A stretch of DNA of 64,000 bases from Ornithodoros turicata (taxonomy: Eukaryota; Arthropoda; Arachnida; Ixodida; Argasidae), in contig NC_088207.1 in NCBI RefSeq assembly GCF_037126465.1, positions 47,178,143-47,242,142 of the forward strand, written 5' to 3'. A program made the position numbers and the translations under genes. Each line of letters starts with the position of its first letter. Within the stretch, counting starts at the first letter, position 1. The notes under the pieces are model-generated. The model made no database searches, was not told the origin of the DNA, and saw only the letters and a list, made by a program, of their open reading frames with translations. Shown here one piece after another: positions 1 through 12,240 of this stretch.

Positions 1-1354
1 TTTTTTTTTTTCGACAGCGCTTCGTGTTAGAGATTATTTCTACAGTTAGCGTGGGCTACGTACACTCACGTTGGGTGGGCCGGCCGCTGTTTCAAACACG
101 TTGATTAATCAAACACTTTTCGTATCACATCAGGCTCGTAGTCGAAGAGCCAAGTCTCTGTTGTGGACAGAAGTTCTACATGGCGGAGCCGCCTGATCAT
201 GGACTCTCTCGGGGTACGAAAGATAGCTTCATATGCCCGAACACCACCTTTTTTTTTTCATTTGTGTGTGTGTGTGTGTTTCTATATCAAGTTTTACCTT
301 AATTTTTCCCGCCGTCCACAAAACAACAAAGACAAAGCACTTTGCGGCTGGGCCCATTATTACCGGTAACAAACTTCAGTTCTGGCATAACGTGGGGCCG
401 GCTGCGCCAATGGACACAAAAGTACAAAGACAACTCTGAGTCCAGCAGTATACCCTGCATTTTTGGGTTGAGGTCAATGAGCGTGACAGGTCAATGTTGA
501 TTGGAAAGCGCAGTCATATTTTCCCGCACGGTCAGTAAAAGAACAGAATAACGTGATAAGGGTGGGGGCCAATGAAAAGAACCCGACAAGGATAAGTTTT
601 AAGCACTGCGGCCTACGATTCTTTGTCAGTTGAGCTCAATATCCTTAGTAACAAGCATCTGTTCTTTCATAGCGTGTTACTGCGCTAGGGGCAATAGGCA
701 TAAACGTGCAAAGGCAAAAGGGGGACTCGCCGCCGTAACCTACAGCACAACCTCAGGGTTTCTCGCTGACATTTTTTTTTTTTTTGTGAGTGTGCGTGTG
801 TGGTTGTGGTAAGAAGAGAGAAAACGCCGAAGAGTTACTTCCTAACTTAATACTACGTACAGCGCTATCGTTCTGTAATGAACATGGTAAGGGACATAGA
901 CTTTCTTTCTTGTCGGGAATCCTGACAAGTATAACGCTTTGACTGATTGGATCTCTTGACTCGCCTGTCACGTGACCGGTTGGATCTCCCGACTCGACGG
1001 ATCTCTTGACTCGTTGGATCTCTTGACCGGAAGCGTTCTTCAGAGAATAGGCATTCCATGCGGTTATGTGTGTTGCTGCCCAAGCAACAGGTGCCACTGA
1101 TGTATACAGACGGGGTAGCGACTGCTCTTGTCCATATTTTTTTTTTTTGACCGTGTCCTTTTGCACCGACAATGTAATGCTTCTGCCATTTCACTTGCTG
1201 CCAAGTTATCTCCTGCCCCCATTTGTAGTTAAAAAGCATAAATTCACTCGGCGCTCCCCAGTCAGCACCTATAGTTTAATGCTTTCAATGCCACCAAACT
1301 GCACGGCTTCACGGTGACCGAAGAAAAGAAACACTGCCAATGGTAACGTCTTAC
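1..1354. other. No supported gene; probable SLC41 intron
   Basis: It holds a (GT)n tract at about 262-281, T-rich runs, the tandem repeat at 945-1030 and nothing that matches the next expected SLC41 exon. A weak minus-strand candidate near 1220-1180 was rejected. Confidence 0.5.
945..1030. repeat. Short tandem repeat of TTGGATCTCTTGACTCG units
   Basis: Four to five imperfect units of about 17-25 bp (GGATCTCTTGACTCG, GGATCTCCCGACTCG, GGATCTCTTGACTCG, GGATCTCTTGACCGG) follow each other. The region is downstream of the last SLC41 exon found. Confidence 0.7.
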
Positions 1355-4300
1355 CGTTTACTGCTGAGAGGTGTAGCGCGATGCCAGGAAACTTTATGAC
1401 GGAGTAATCCAGGATGTAGCCGCCAAAACTGTAAACATCGTGAGACCATCATATTCCGAACTTTTTATGTCGCAGCACGATATACTATAGAGGAACGCGT
1501 GTAATGTACCTGGAAATTACGACTGCCGTGAGGATGGGTATCCAACCCACGGTGAGCACGGTCCGAGTCATTGTATTGCGATGAGCGACGAAGAACCAAA
1601 ATGGCAAAAGTAATATACAAAGGCCGAATACCGATGGGGTCATATAAGGAGAATCTGCAACAGGTACACAGAGAGACCTTCCAAGAAACAGTCGGAACGA
1701 CACATATGTATCGGCAAGTGTCACTACACATTAAGGCGAATTCATGCGACCTCGTTAAAGTTCGCTTTCGGAGAGGGTTGGGCTCCACCGTCGCAAAATT
1801 GTTTTCTTCGCTTTGTTTTCCTCCCGCGCTCTAAAGAAGAAATGTAATCGGCGCCAGCGTGCAGAACATGCTAGGAAATGACAAAGCCATTATTTTCGTT
1901 CACAGGGATCTGGAGAAGTGCAGTAAAGCTTGTCGAATTTATTGATTGCAATCAATTACCAGGCTGTTACTGTAGGCAATGACATCATTTTGGTCCAAAT
2001 ATCGCGGGTGGGCGGGCCGAAGGAAGAGATTTTGTTGCATCCCCCATAGACTCTCAATTCGCCAAAAATCAGTGGATCCCGTCAGGCCTTCAAAAATGTG
2101 TCATTCCCTGGATAAGCTCGACGGGAACACGCCTGTACCTCTTTTGTGTAGAAATTTAGAGAGGTTTACGAGAACCCTGCGAACGAAAATTCCCCATAGA
2201 CTTTCTTAAGAAAGTGAATCCGCCTTAAATCTCGTGTATTCAGAATATATGCCGTTACAGTTCACTAATAATGTTCAAATAGCACTAATGCTCACTAAAA
2301 ATGGATGTCCAATGTTCCTTACGTTTATCGAAGACCGTCTCATGCCGCGTTGCGCCTTTTACTGAGCGAGACCATCAGCTCAAAGCCGAATGCAAACATA
2401 CACGGGCACTCCTCTGTTCCGGATCTATGACTACTACCTCATCGACGTACCTTTCCATAAGTATAGCTTAGAGCTGACGGTAGACAGCAAGGCAAGCGTC
2501 GTCAAGTCCCCCAGGGATGCTGCAATAGGTGCTGCCACATTGTCGGGATTGATGCCCAACTTGCGGGAGACGATCACCACTGTCGTCATAACGGTGCCTG
2601 TATAGTGGGCACGTCTTAACATCTTACCACGTCACAAACTCGTGTACGGCTCGCGTCAAGGTTAACTTGAACACCGCTCCGGCCTGCGAAGCTGGAAGAG
2701 AGCCACCCTGGCGGAGCCTAGCAGAGAACAACGCCTTCATAACACCCTCCGCCGTTATTTCTACTAAGTACCACCAGGGTTCGCAGGCCGGAATGGCGTT
2801 CAAGTTAACTCTGATGCCAGCTGCACAAGTGTACGATGGACTCACTGAGTACGAGGCTGGCGATGTTCGCAGCGATGACCCCGCAAGCGAACAGCATGCT
2901 AGCATAGAGGAATGTGATACTGGAGTAATCGGTGAACAGACCCTTGAGCAGTGCCAGACAGCAGGCAGTCAGGGACACCAATGTCGACTGGCACTGAGGA
3001 CCACAGGGAAACGACTCACATTATAACGCGCCGTGCAAAGAGTGCACCGTTTCCTCCCGTTCATATACACACCTGCAAAAGGGCCATGTTGCTTCCGACT
3101 TGCTTCAATTGTTCTCGAAGTTTATCGAGGTTGCCTAGGTTTGCCTACACGTCGACATCGAGAAATGTAGTTAACGAAGTAAACGACTGTGTGGACAGTG
3201 AGCCATTGCCACCGAGGTCACGTGGCCCAAGGCAAATTGAGTTCGCGTTCTATCCATTATAAATCATATACTTGGGCCGGTTTTAATCGATAGAGAACAT
3301 GATGAATGTAGCTGCGCGAGAGAGTACCTTGGCGGCAGTGGCTCTCTTGCGGTCAAAAGACACTACGCACGTTATTCAGGTTATGACATGAGCAACGACA
3401 GGTTCATATAGGTGGATCCAATAATATTCGCTAGTTGGCAAGGAGAGTGCGCTCCTCCAAAGTGGGACAATCACCTTCAAAGTCATATGAGGGCATATGA
3501 CACGTATGGACATATTTATAAATAGAATGGTCTCTTAGTTGCATATTGGCATTGTTGAAGAGTCGGGTGGTATAACAATTAATCATTTTAACTACCCCCT
3601 GCCGTCTTTTTTTTTTTTCGAACTATACTGTTGTAGTAGTATACTCTCCTAGGGAATAAAAGGAGCAACTACGCCTTCAAGTCCCCCAGGTTGCAATTAC
3701 ACCCCATTTAGTCCCCTTACCCTGAAATTTACTCCCCAGCACTGCAAACAGTCCCAAATCTCGCATAAATTTCCCTGTATATAGTCCCTAGAGGGACTAA
3801 CTGAGGGACGTTAGTCCCGAGAGTGACTAATGGTTCTGACAATGCATCTACTCACAAAAAGAACTGAAATTACTCTTTCTTTTTTTCTTTGTTAACGTAC
3901 ATTTTACGTATTTCCCGTTCGTGACGATTGCAAAAACGTCATAGCGTTACGGCTTGGTTTAGTGTTAGACGAATAGTTAAACTAATTTTCTAATTATTCT
4001 CGTTATTAATATCAAATTATACAATTACATTAAAAGTCACCAAAGTAAATTCTACGCCCGAAACCTCGCGGGTCTACCCAACGGAGAGAACCTCTTCATG
4101 GGTCCGCCTTCGAACCGGTTGTAGACTCTACGATGAAGACACTATATAGGTCAGCTGTCTGCGCAGCCCTTCTGTTTCCTTCTCTCCCCTATTACCCGTG
4201 GAGCGACCCAAATCTCCCAAACATTTCCAGGTTGAGTCAATGAGAGAGCAAGAGTTCCTTCGCTAAGACCCGGTGTGTAGAAACATCACGTATGACCAAG

Positions 4301-7300
4301 GTACGATGCCCTCTTGTCCAAAAGGCGTTATGTCAGCAGTCGCTAAAGAGCCGCAGTTAGCGATCAATCAACCACAATCAATTTCAAGCAGGGGACTAAC
4401 TTTTTCGAGGGGGGATGGTCCTTTTTTCTGCTGATCCTTTAGCATCTGGAACAGCCAAAAGACAGCTGTGAAATTAGAAGGCGTCACTAACATGCATCTT
4501 GGTTTTCTTTGGGAACGTTACAGTAGCATGCCATGCCGTTATTGTCATTCCACGTTGCAAGGCATAATTCGTAGAAGCATGCGCTCATACATGCACAGTA
4601 TACTTTGAAAGTCGAGTATTTTGTATATTTGACATTTCCAGACAACGTCAGCGTCTTGCTTGCTCTGGGGATCCCAGTAGGAGACGATGAGATCCCGTTC
4701 GACGACAAGACGTGCAGGCTCCATCCGACAACCACTATATGCTATTGGATTCCATCTGATCTATTCTGTGACAGCGACAGGCAAAGTAAAACAGCAAACG
4801 TGTGGTATGCTGGTGAAGTGATTGCCACGTCTTTCCTGGGGCTTCTACTTCGATGTATACACGTTCATCGGATCGCTGCATTCTAAACTTTTCGAATCGC
4901 AGTCTGAAGACTTCCAAAGATGTGGGGCCAGCTGTGAGCTTCAGCTTTTACGAACATTGATACGTCTGTACTATAACAACAAGAACACGTCCGAGCTGCT
5001 GCTTACATACCAGAAGCCCGAATCGCGCCGTTAACCTGGGACATTTCGGGGGACATATTCTTTCCTACACCCAGCGCAATACCTTTTCCCTCGCCTCGTC
5101 ACTACCTACGCGTATGTTTGCTTCCGATTTCTTCGCGGGATGTTTAACGTTAATCCCTACAGTGTTCACTCTGACCTTTCCCCCTTCCTTTATCTTTAAT
5201 AAACATATTCCACCCCCCACCCCCCCTACAGTAAGTTATTCTATAGCTTCAACATAGCGATTACAGTGCCCGTGATGTTTTTGTCACGGCTGGGAAACCG
5301 TGGCGGTTGTCGTTGTCGGACAGAAAACAGTTTTCGTTGCAGAAAACTGTTTTCTTATGTTTGTGTTGCCTTATGTTAGTACATGCACACTGCTCATGCT
5401 TAATCGTCGTGCTGTACATTTTTCATGTCGTTAGTAAGGAAAAGACGCTGATGGGCATAAATAAGCAATCGGTTCTGGTCATTCGTAGGTTGCGTATTCA
5501 AATCAAGAACGAGTCACGATTCATGGGCAATGCTCTGTGTACGCGGTGTGTACTGGAACATCGAAAAAATGCCCATCGCCTCTTTTGTTGAAATTCGGCT
5601 CGCATAACGCGCGTATCGTGGTCGTGTATAACCCAGTTCGTTTGCGGAAGGCACGCCATACACTTTGCGAGATGCATTCTGAAAATATAATTTGGAAACT
5701 CATTCTTGGACTTTACACTGTGCGGAGAAATAATGTATTTACCAAAAATCGTTAGAGATTCATTCCATTCGCGCGCCCTAACGCTCCTTTACATTTCTTC
5801 GCCGAACTCTCTTGGGTTCCGCATGTCATCCAGAACTTACCCCCATTACTGCCGTCGCTGCTTTTGCGATGAACATATGCAAACACAGCAGGGAATATCG
5901 AACTTGTACAATTCTTCTTCGGTCTCACTATATGTAGTCCGGGGGAGTCCTTGAGTGTACCGTGTCCATTTCATCAGGGGGTTACACGTAGAGTTTTTAT
6001 TATTATTCATTTTCTTTTCTTTTTTTTTACGTGTGACACCCGACTCCCGGACAAAAGGCTCACCGCACCGCCCGCTTCTTTTCATAATGGAATATTTATT
6101 GTCTACATGAACTGACCCACTCCCCAACGGGTGAAATACGTAAAGTGGTCTCCTGATCTAACTTTGGTCAGTCACGACAGGTGCCAAAAGTCAATTTTTC
6201 TCCTCAGCCCACTCACGTCGTCCTGACCTAAAGATGTTTATTAGTGCCCAAGAATGTAATAAATAAAGCAGTTGTAAAAGAAGAGTCAAGCAAAGCGGTG
6301 AGCTTTTGTCCGGTGAGCTTTTGTCCGCGCCCTGTGCCACCCACGCGTCGATGAAACGCGCGTGACCCATCAGCGTAGATGCGTGCAACAGTAATAGAAC
6401 GACACATAATTGAACGGGTGAAATCCTTACTTGTGTAGATAGCCTTGCAACCAGCGTCATCTCCAGGTTTCCGTTGAGACCCAGAAGTGGAGGTATGAGT
6501 ACGAAGAGTTCCCGGTAAGCACCGTAGACGGGCCAGTCCTACAAATGAAAGTGAATTGGCACACACCTTGAACAGCCGCGAGTAATGCAATGTATGCGGC
6601 GACCGCTGACAATTTTCTCAATTAAATGTGTGCGTACACTCTCTTAGAAAAAGAGATTGCACAATAACAACAATAACTTTATTTGCGACGATGATTGGTT
6701 TAGGTTTAGGTTTGCCGGGAGTTTCATCGCCAGGGGGCGATACTCTCACGAAGGCAAGAGACAGGACACGATACTCTCAGGACACGAAGGCAAGAGTCCA
6801 AGAGACACGAAGTGTCTTCTCCTTATACTCATGGAAATGTTACCCAGAAGTTCATCACACCAGCTCGCTCGCGTTGTGACTTCTTTGGTCCTTTTGGGGG
6901 TTTCCGGTAAAAATAGCCCCTAGTTGCCTGGGCGGAAATAAAGGTCCCGCAGGGTTCTGTGCGCCCAAAAATACAGGAGCGTGGACAGCCGATGAAACGG
7001 ATCACAGCCGACTAAGCGCAATAATTTGCTCTCCTGATTTGTTAAAATTGGGAGGCTTTTTTCTTCAACACTGATGGTAAAGGACAATAAAAGCTGCACG
7101 CCATTCAATGAATGAGGAACATGGAACCGATATCATTCGCTGCAGCAGACTGCGTCTGTTCCTTCTGTTCCTCTCTCTCTCTTTTTTTCTTCAAGGTTAG
7201 GAAGCGATTCTCCAATGTGCTGCTGCTGCCTTCTGCGTATTTCTGGCAGATACGTGGCAAAGGGCAATGAAACAGTGAACAGTGAATGAAAGGGCGTACA

Positions 7301-8168
7301 GGTTTTATTGTCCATAAACATCGACACAGAAAGGATGCAGGGGACAACTGTAAAACGCGTGTATGACCAACACTAGAAAAATATAGTATCCAGGTCCGGT
7401 GCAGTGAATGATGTCGCTTTTGTGTTCACCATAGAGTGGCGATTACCCGTTAACACATGAAAACAACAACAAAAAAGAAAAAGCCTATGTATCCCAATCT
7501 AAAAAGTCGGGAGGGCAAATGGTAACACTCGGTCGGCTGTGATGTGTTCCATCAGCTATTAACAACCACGCCCCTGTACACTGCGGGACAATATTTTCCC
7601 TACAATTTACTTGTTTCTTAACTTCTGCACAGCTGTCTAGCATGCAGTGACACGCAACATAAGGGTTCTTCAAATCGGCATTTACTCGTCGAAGAAAAGT
7701 CGCAACGCCGAATGAAGGACACGCAAGCGCACATCAGAGCAGATACTGCAACTCGAGCTTCAGGCACATGACGTGTGACACGAGAGGACCGAGTCTTACC
7801 TTGACGTAGTCCAGGAGCAAACTTGCCGCAACAGAGCCCATACCGGCGAGTAGGAAAGGAAAGAAGACCTGCACGCAGGTGGTGTACCACTTCTCGGAAG
7901 CGAACGCATCATCTTCATCTTTTTCCAGGTGATCCCTGCTCCCACTAAGGCTCGCAGTCGTCTGAATAACCACCGGAGGGCACTTGGACTCACCTCCGCC
8001 GCCATCGCTGCTGCCGCCGTTCACAGTGGACACAGCTACAACACGAGTAGCGAAGCACAGCATTACTACACCCCCGCGTTCGCAGAAGAGCACTGAACGG
8101 CTCTGGCGAGTGACAGAAGCAAAACTTTTCGTAATCTCTCTCGCAGTCGTAAGCATACACACTCGCAT
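1355..8168 (-). CDS. SLC41/MgtE-family divalent cation (Mg2+) transporter, 3' part missing
   Basis: Family role: plasma-membrane Mg2+ transport by two MgtE-type repeats of membrane helices. Seven phase-consistent exons are seen on the minus strand: 8168-7800, 6538-6431, 3144-3073, 2993-2846, 2597-2451, 1654-1510, 1428-1355. The first ends with the hydrophobic stretch [20 protein letters not shown]. The second gives [19 protein letters not shown], the signature of the first repeat. The third and fourth give NMALLQ and a long membrane segment. The fifth holds [17 protein letters not shown], the other conserved ion-site motif. The last two start the second repeat. About 354 residues are covered. 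The start is uncertain: the ATG at 8168 is the first in an open frame, but the N-terminus is low in complexity and a further upstream exon is possible. The exon after 1355 should carry the GGNLVA.QASR.ST motif. It was not found and probably lies left of the window. Confidence 0.85.
2648..2825. repeat. Dispersed repeat copy A (GTTAACTTGAACACCGCT family) in an SLC41 intron
   Basis: The segment from ACGGCTCGCGTCAAGGTTAA to CAAGTTAACTCTGATGCCAG is repeated with about 40 extra bases at 58497-58715. Its two ends are inverted relative to each other (GTTAACTTGAACACC / GGCGTTCAAGTTAAC), so it is a short foldback. It ends only 21 bp from the exon ending at 2846. Confidence 0.75.
3640..3850. repeat. Dispersed repeat with GTCCCC/TAGTCCCT motifs, copy 1
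   Basis: CCTTCAAGTCCCCCAGGTTGCAATTACACCCC, TTAGTCCCCTTACCCTGAA and CCCCAGCACTGCA match a second copy at 23480-23700. It lies in the large SLC41 intron. No coding content is seen. Confidence 0.55.
4605..5220 (+). other. Open frames ending in a polyadenylation-like signal inside the SLC41 intron
   Basis: Two plus-strand open stretches in different frames (4605-4886 and 4822-5034) are followed by AATAAA at about 5199 and a C-rich tract. The layout would fit the 3' end of an old retroelement or processed gene copy. I do not recognise the protein, and neither frame shows a clear domain, so coding status is doubtful. Confidence 0.25.
5323..5354. repeat. 13-bp-arm hairpin GAAAACAGTTTTC
   Basis: GAAAACAGTTTTC at 5323-5335 and its inverse at 5342-5354 flank six bases. 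Each arm is itself nearly palindromic. Confidence 0.6.
6539..7799. other. First SLC41 intron
   Basis: It lies between exons 8168-7800 and 6538-6431. There are short direct repeats (GATACTCTC.CGAAGGCAAGAG, 6740-6800) and a CT-rich run (7170-7195), but no repeat family or gene was recognised. Confidence 0.5.
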
Positions 8169-9043
8169 CGTCTTGTTCGCCGCAGACAATTGTTTCGCTC
8201 CGTCAAGGTGATGGTGTTATGAGGATCCATTTTAGAGAGTCTTCAGGCGTGTCCTCTAGAGGAACTTGACCTTTGTTCGTAGGATGGAGAAGTCTCGAAC
8301 ACGACTGCGTATTCGCGTTCAAGGTGGAGGCCGTGACCTCTTTTAATGCGCGCACTCAACCACGGTCCTTTTTCTTTCTGTCAAACTGCAAAATACTGAC
8401 GAACTCAACGCGTGCTGCGATTGTTATTTTCTAAAGGGCGTTGCTTTGTAGCTCATGTCATATGTCTCCGCTGGTGCAAAATAGACACTTCCATCTTTCA
8501 ACGCTAAAATCTTAGGCAATTTGAGACTTTGTATGTATTCGTCCTTTCTATGTTGTTCCAGCCTCAGAACATCAGTTCTCTCACAGACACTTCCCGTTGT
8601 GATTCAGAGAAAGAGATAAAGAAAACAGTTGGTAAGCTGAGAATAGCGTAACAGAGCGACCTCGCTTCACGGAAGTACCGTTAGAGACTTCACAAACTGC
8701 GGAGAAGGTAGAATACTTTACGCCATATGTCTGACGTCAAAGAAACTAATGTTTGCTAAAGAATTTGTTACAGGCTGAAACGTGAGCATGTGTGCCTAAC
8801 GGGATACTGGTGCTGCCGGACGCAGCGAAATTAGTATTGGTGAATGCGATCCACCCCAATGTGCTACAACAAGCAGAACATTGCAAGCGCAAGATCAGGT
8901 GATTCACCCTCATGATTTCAAAGTTGTTTCGGCGTGGACCTGCTTCACCTAGCAGCTTTACGAAAGGTGTTGCCTTACGAAAATAATCGCGCTTGTTTCT
9001 GCGCACGCTATTGCCTGGGAGGCCTTTGTTGATGTCGGCATTG

Positions 9044-9732
9044 ATATACAGGGTGTCTCAGTTAAATCCCCGTGCTAAATAATTCGCGAACGGGTGCACC
9101 AATACAGGAACTTTCTTTTTTTACAAGTACCTGTCCGATACTACCTACAAGCTGCGCACCTTGTGAATGAGTGGGAGGCGCTCATTATTTAAATACAAAT
9201 ATGTTTCGTGAAAAAACTTAACTTCTAAAGCAACACTCTTAAAAATGAATTTCACCACATAGCACGCTCCTAGCCAAGCATCATCCCGAATGACAACGTT
9301 CTCGTCCCCGATTTGTTGAAAACGAGAGGCGGAGCCTATTTTGTGCTCATTATGTACGGCACAAAATAGGCTCCGCCTCTCGTGGAAGGGCGTCCTTTTG
9401 CGCTTCACCACGACCAGACGCGACAAAAATATGTAAACCGAAACCAGTGAATTACTGCACGAAATGACCCGCTCCGGTGGCAGATTTATCTCTAAAAGGT
9501 GTCCCTGAATGTCCCAAAAGGGGTAGTAGCCATTTCAATGCCGATGGCGCATTGCTTTAGAAGTTACGCGTCTTCAAGAGACACACTGAATTTTTATTTA
9601 TATAACGGCGCCTCCCACTCACTCACATGGTTCACAGATTGTAGGGCAGATACTCGTAAAAACAGAAAGTTCGATTGGTGCACCAGTTCGCGAATCATTT
9701 AGCCCGGAGATTAAACTGAGACACCCCGTATA
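9044..9732. mobile_element. Foldback element with TATACAGGGTGTCTCAGTT ends
   Basis: The left end TATACAGGGTGTCTCAGTTAA and the right end, read inverted, TATACGGGGTGTCTCAGTTTA pair over tens of bases (for example AATAATTCGCGAAC against GTTCGCGAATCATT). No transposase is seen. Inside sits one arm of a different foldback family (9232-9384), so the structure is nested. Confidence 0.75.
9232..9384. mobile_element. One-armed copy of the CACTCTTAAAAATGAA foldback family
   Basis: It starts ACACTCTTAAAAATGAATTT and continues CACCACATAGCACGCTCCTA, matching the left arms of the elements at 14941 and 15192. Its own short hairpin (GAGAGGCGGAGCCTATTTTGTG paired with the inverse after 9358) is intact, but the right terminal arm is absent. 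Confidence 0.6.
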
Positions 9733-11280
9733 AAGCTGTTTCTATAGGTAACTCTACCATAATGAACCCCTACGAATTTTTTGGAACACTCCCGTACCTG
9801 CGATTCCAGATCGACCACTGGTCAGCATATATAGAGACTCCTCAGACTGGTACTTACGGATTATGTGAAGTGCCTTAGGTGAGTCGTTCGTCCACTGGCA
9901 TCGCGGTCTCGTGTGTTTATTGTCCTCACGCCCGCAGCCCGTGCTCTGGTAGGTGGGAAACCTCCGGCAGCCCTGCAGGATACCATCAGACTGGCTACGA
10001 CACGCAGGCAGTGGAGGGACGGTGATGCTGTACACCGGCAACGGGGCAAGGTCTCCGCTAGAACAGCGTAGGCTCTTACTGCACGACCACAAGACAGAGA
10101 AGGTAATCAGTACACCGCGTCTCCAGCGCTACGTAACTGCAAAAATGTTCAAACGAGACGTTACAACAATGCGTCCCCTTCGATGTCACTGTCGAAATGG
10201 CGCTACACTCCCACAAAGGGGACGATAGGCGGCCATCGGCAAAGGGATTAAACCTGACGGGGTCAGGTCTATCTGCACGAGGGCATAGTGCAACGGTTTT
10301 TTTGCATATTGCGCACATCCTTTGGTTTAGTTTGGTTTTAAGAAAAATAATAAATATAAAAAATAAAAACAAATATTTAATGAATTTTAAAAATACAAAT
10401 TTAATAAATTAAATAATAATAAATAAATATTTCATAAGTTAAAAAATACAAAAACGGAGATTTTGGCTTCACACATCCTTTATTTATTGGAAAAACTGAC
10501 CCGTTTCGTTGTCAAGATTTCGAAGACGAGAGCACAAACGATGTAGGAGCACAATTTTAGTAGAAAATACTCGTTTACGGGTGAAACGTGCATGAGTGAG
10601 CATATACTGTAACAATCCAAAAAGATAGAAAGAAAAAAGCAAAGCAAAGCAAAGGCATGTAGAGGGAAAAAGTGATGCTGACTTCATACACACTGCTTCT
10701 TACGTAGGTAAATTGTTATACGAACATACTGTAAGTACCTTCCCCATTATTTACCTTACCACGCTCTTCCTTGTGTGGACATCTAGGTCCTTTAAGTCAC
10801 TCTTCGGGTGCTAGCGCTCGCGAAGACACATGAACGGATAACGTCGGGATCGAGCTGTGCCACTCACACGGAATCCTTGCGGAAGGAGTTGATGTCCTCC
10901 GGGAAGGGCAATGATGTTCGGCACCTGGTCTCCGACCTGGATCTCTGAGGCTGAGGATGAGGCTGGGTCGCATGACCTGTGGCATCCAAGTCAACTACGG
11001 TCATGGTGTCCGGCACCCTTCAGACTCCGGGGATTTCACGGGACGAGCGAGTCAGGGGCAACATCCAGGAGGGACGACGTTCAGCCAGGTTCGTCGGGGG
11101 TTGCGCGCGCCAGGTTGTACGAGGTTTCGAGGCTTAGTTTCGAATGGAAGGCTGTGTAGGGTGTTGCAGGTACAAGTTACCTGCAGATTAAAGCGTCTCG
11201 GGCTGTTTCTCGGGATATACCTGCGCAAATAAATGGCATAGTGTGATTGGATTTGCGGAGGACACAAAGACGAAGAGCTG

Positions 11281-12240
11281 TACAGGGGGTTTCACGAAAA
11301 ATGAGCCAAAAGTTTTTTTTTTTTTTTTTTTAAAGAGGTTCATCGCACACCAAAAAGACGGACTGCATAGAGTTACCAGTTGTGTGACGATACTCGAGAT
11401 TATTTTTGTTTTGTAATTAATTATTAATTTTGTAATTGTATTAATTATTATGTGGAATTAATTAGTTTTTAATTATAAGTATCAGAGCCAAAATTTCAAT
11501 GAGAAAGTTGTAGCGGATTGTACAACGATACGAAACTCGTCGTTTGCAACTTTGTCCTGAGCCGGACAAATCGTCCCCGAAAAAACACAAAGAAACGTCC
11601 CCCAGAAAAAATGTCCCCGCAATCGTCCCCACAAGAAAAGTATCAAGAAAAGCAGTTTTCGTCAAACGGCGCGTGCCCAGCTGTGGGACGTACCCCCCTC
11701 AACCGCATGGTGAACTGTCAAAAATAAGCCTAAACTAACCTAACCTCTGAAAACTGACCCAGGATCCGGTTCAAACCTAGGTCCCCACCGGGAATGATTT
11801 CTCCGCGGACGTTTTTTCCGCGGTACATTTTCTCCAGGGGACGTTTTCTCCGGGGACGATTTTTCCGGCTCACGGTTTCCGGCGCTCTTGACATTCTTGC
11901 TTGACAGCTTGGCATTGACTCTTCGCGCGTCTGCCACAGGTCCCGCGTCTGTTTTTTGCAAGTCCCAAAGTTGGACATTGGAGCCAGGAAAAAAGGGTCC
12001 GTTTGTGGTACAAAGTTGCGATCAACGGGTTTCGTGTCGTTGTATTAGCCCGCTACAATTTTCTCATTGACATTTTGGCTCTAATCCTTATAATTAAAAA
12101 AGAAAACAGACGAATTAATTTCCCGTAATTAATTAATTAATTACAAAAGAAAAAATAGTTTGAGTAACCTTACACAACTGGTAACACTATGCAGTCCGTC
12201 TTTTTGGTGTGTGATGAACCATTTTGTTTTTTAAACTCCG
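11281..12240. mobile_element. Large foldback element, about 960 bp
   Basis: The left end begins TACAGGGGGTTTCACGAAAA. Long inverted arms are seen: ACACCAAAAAGACGGACTGC near 11350 against its inverse near 12195, and AAAATTTCAATGAGAAAGTT near 11490 against its inverse near 12060. The centre holds GGGACG-rich short repeats that also pair. AT-rich ATTAATTA blocks lie in both arms. No coding sequence is supported. Confidence 0.7.

Noticed and set aside
1170..1232. Minus-strand stretch with GDNLAASEMAEALH as the next SLC41 exon
   Set aside because: It resembles the expected GGNLVA.QASR.ST motif only loosely, lacks the invariant residues, and the acceptor needed is poor.
10797..11232. Overlapping open frames on both strands near a GC-rich block
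   Set aside because: No frame shows a domain. A possible retroelement fragment (VGDQVPNIIALP) was considered, but the evidence is too thin.
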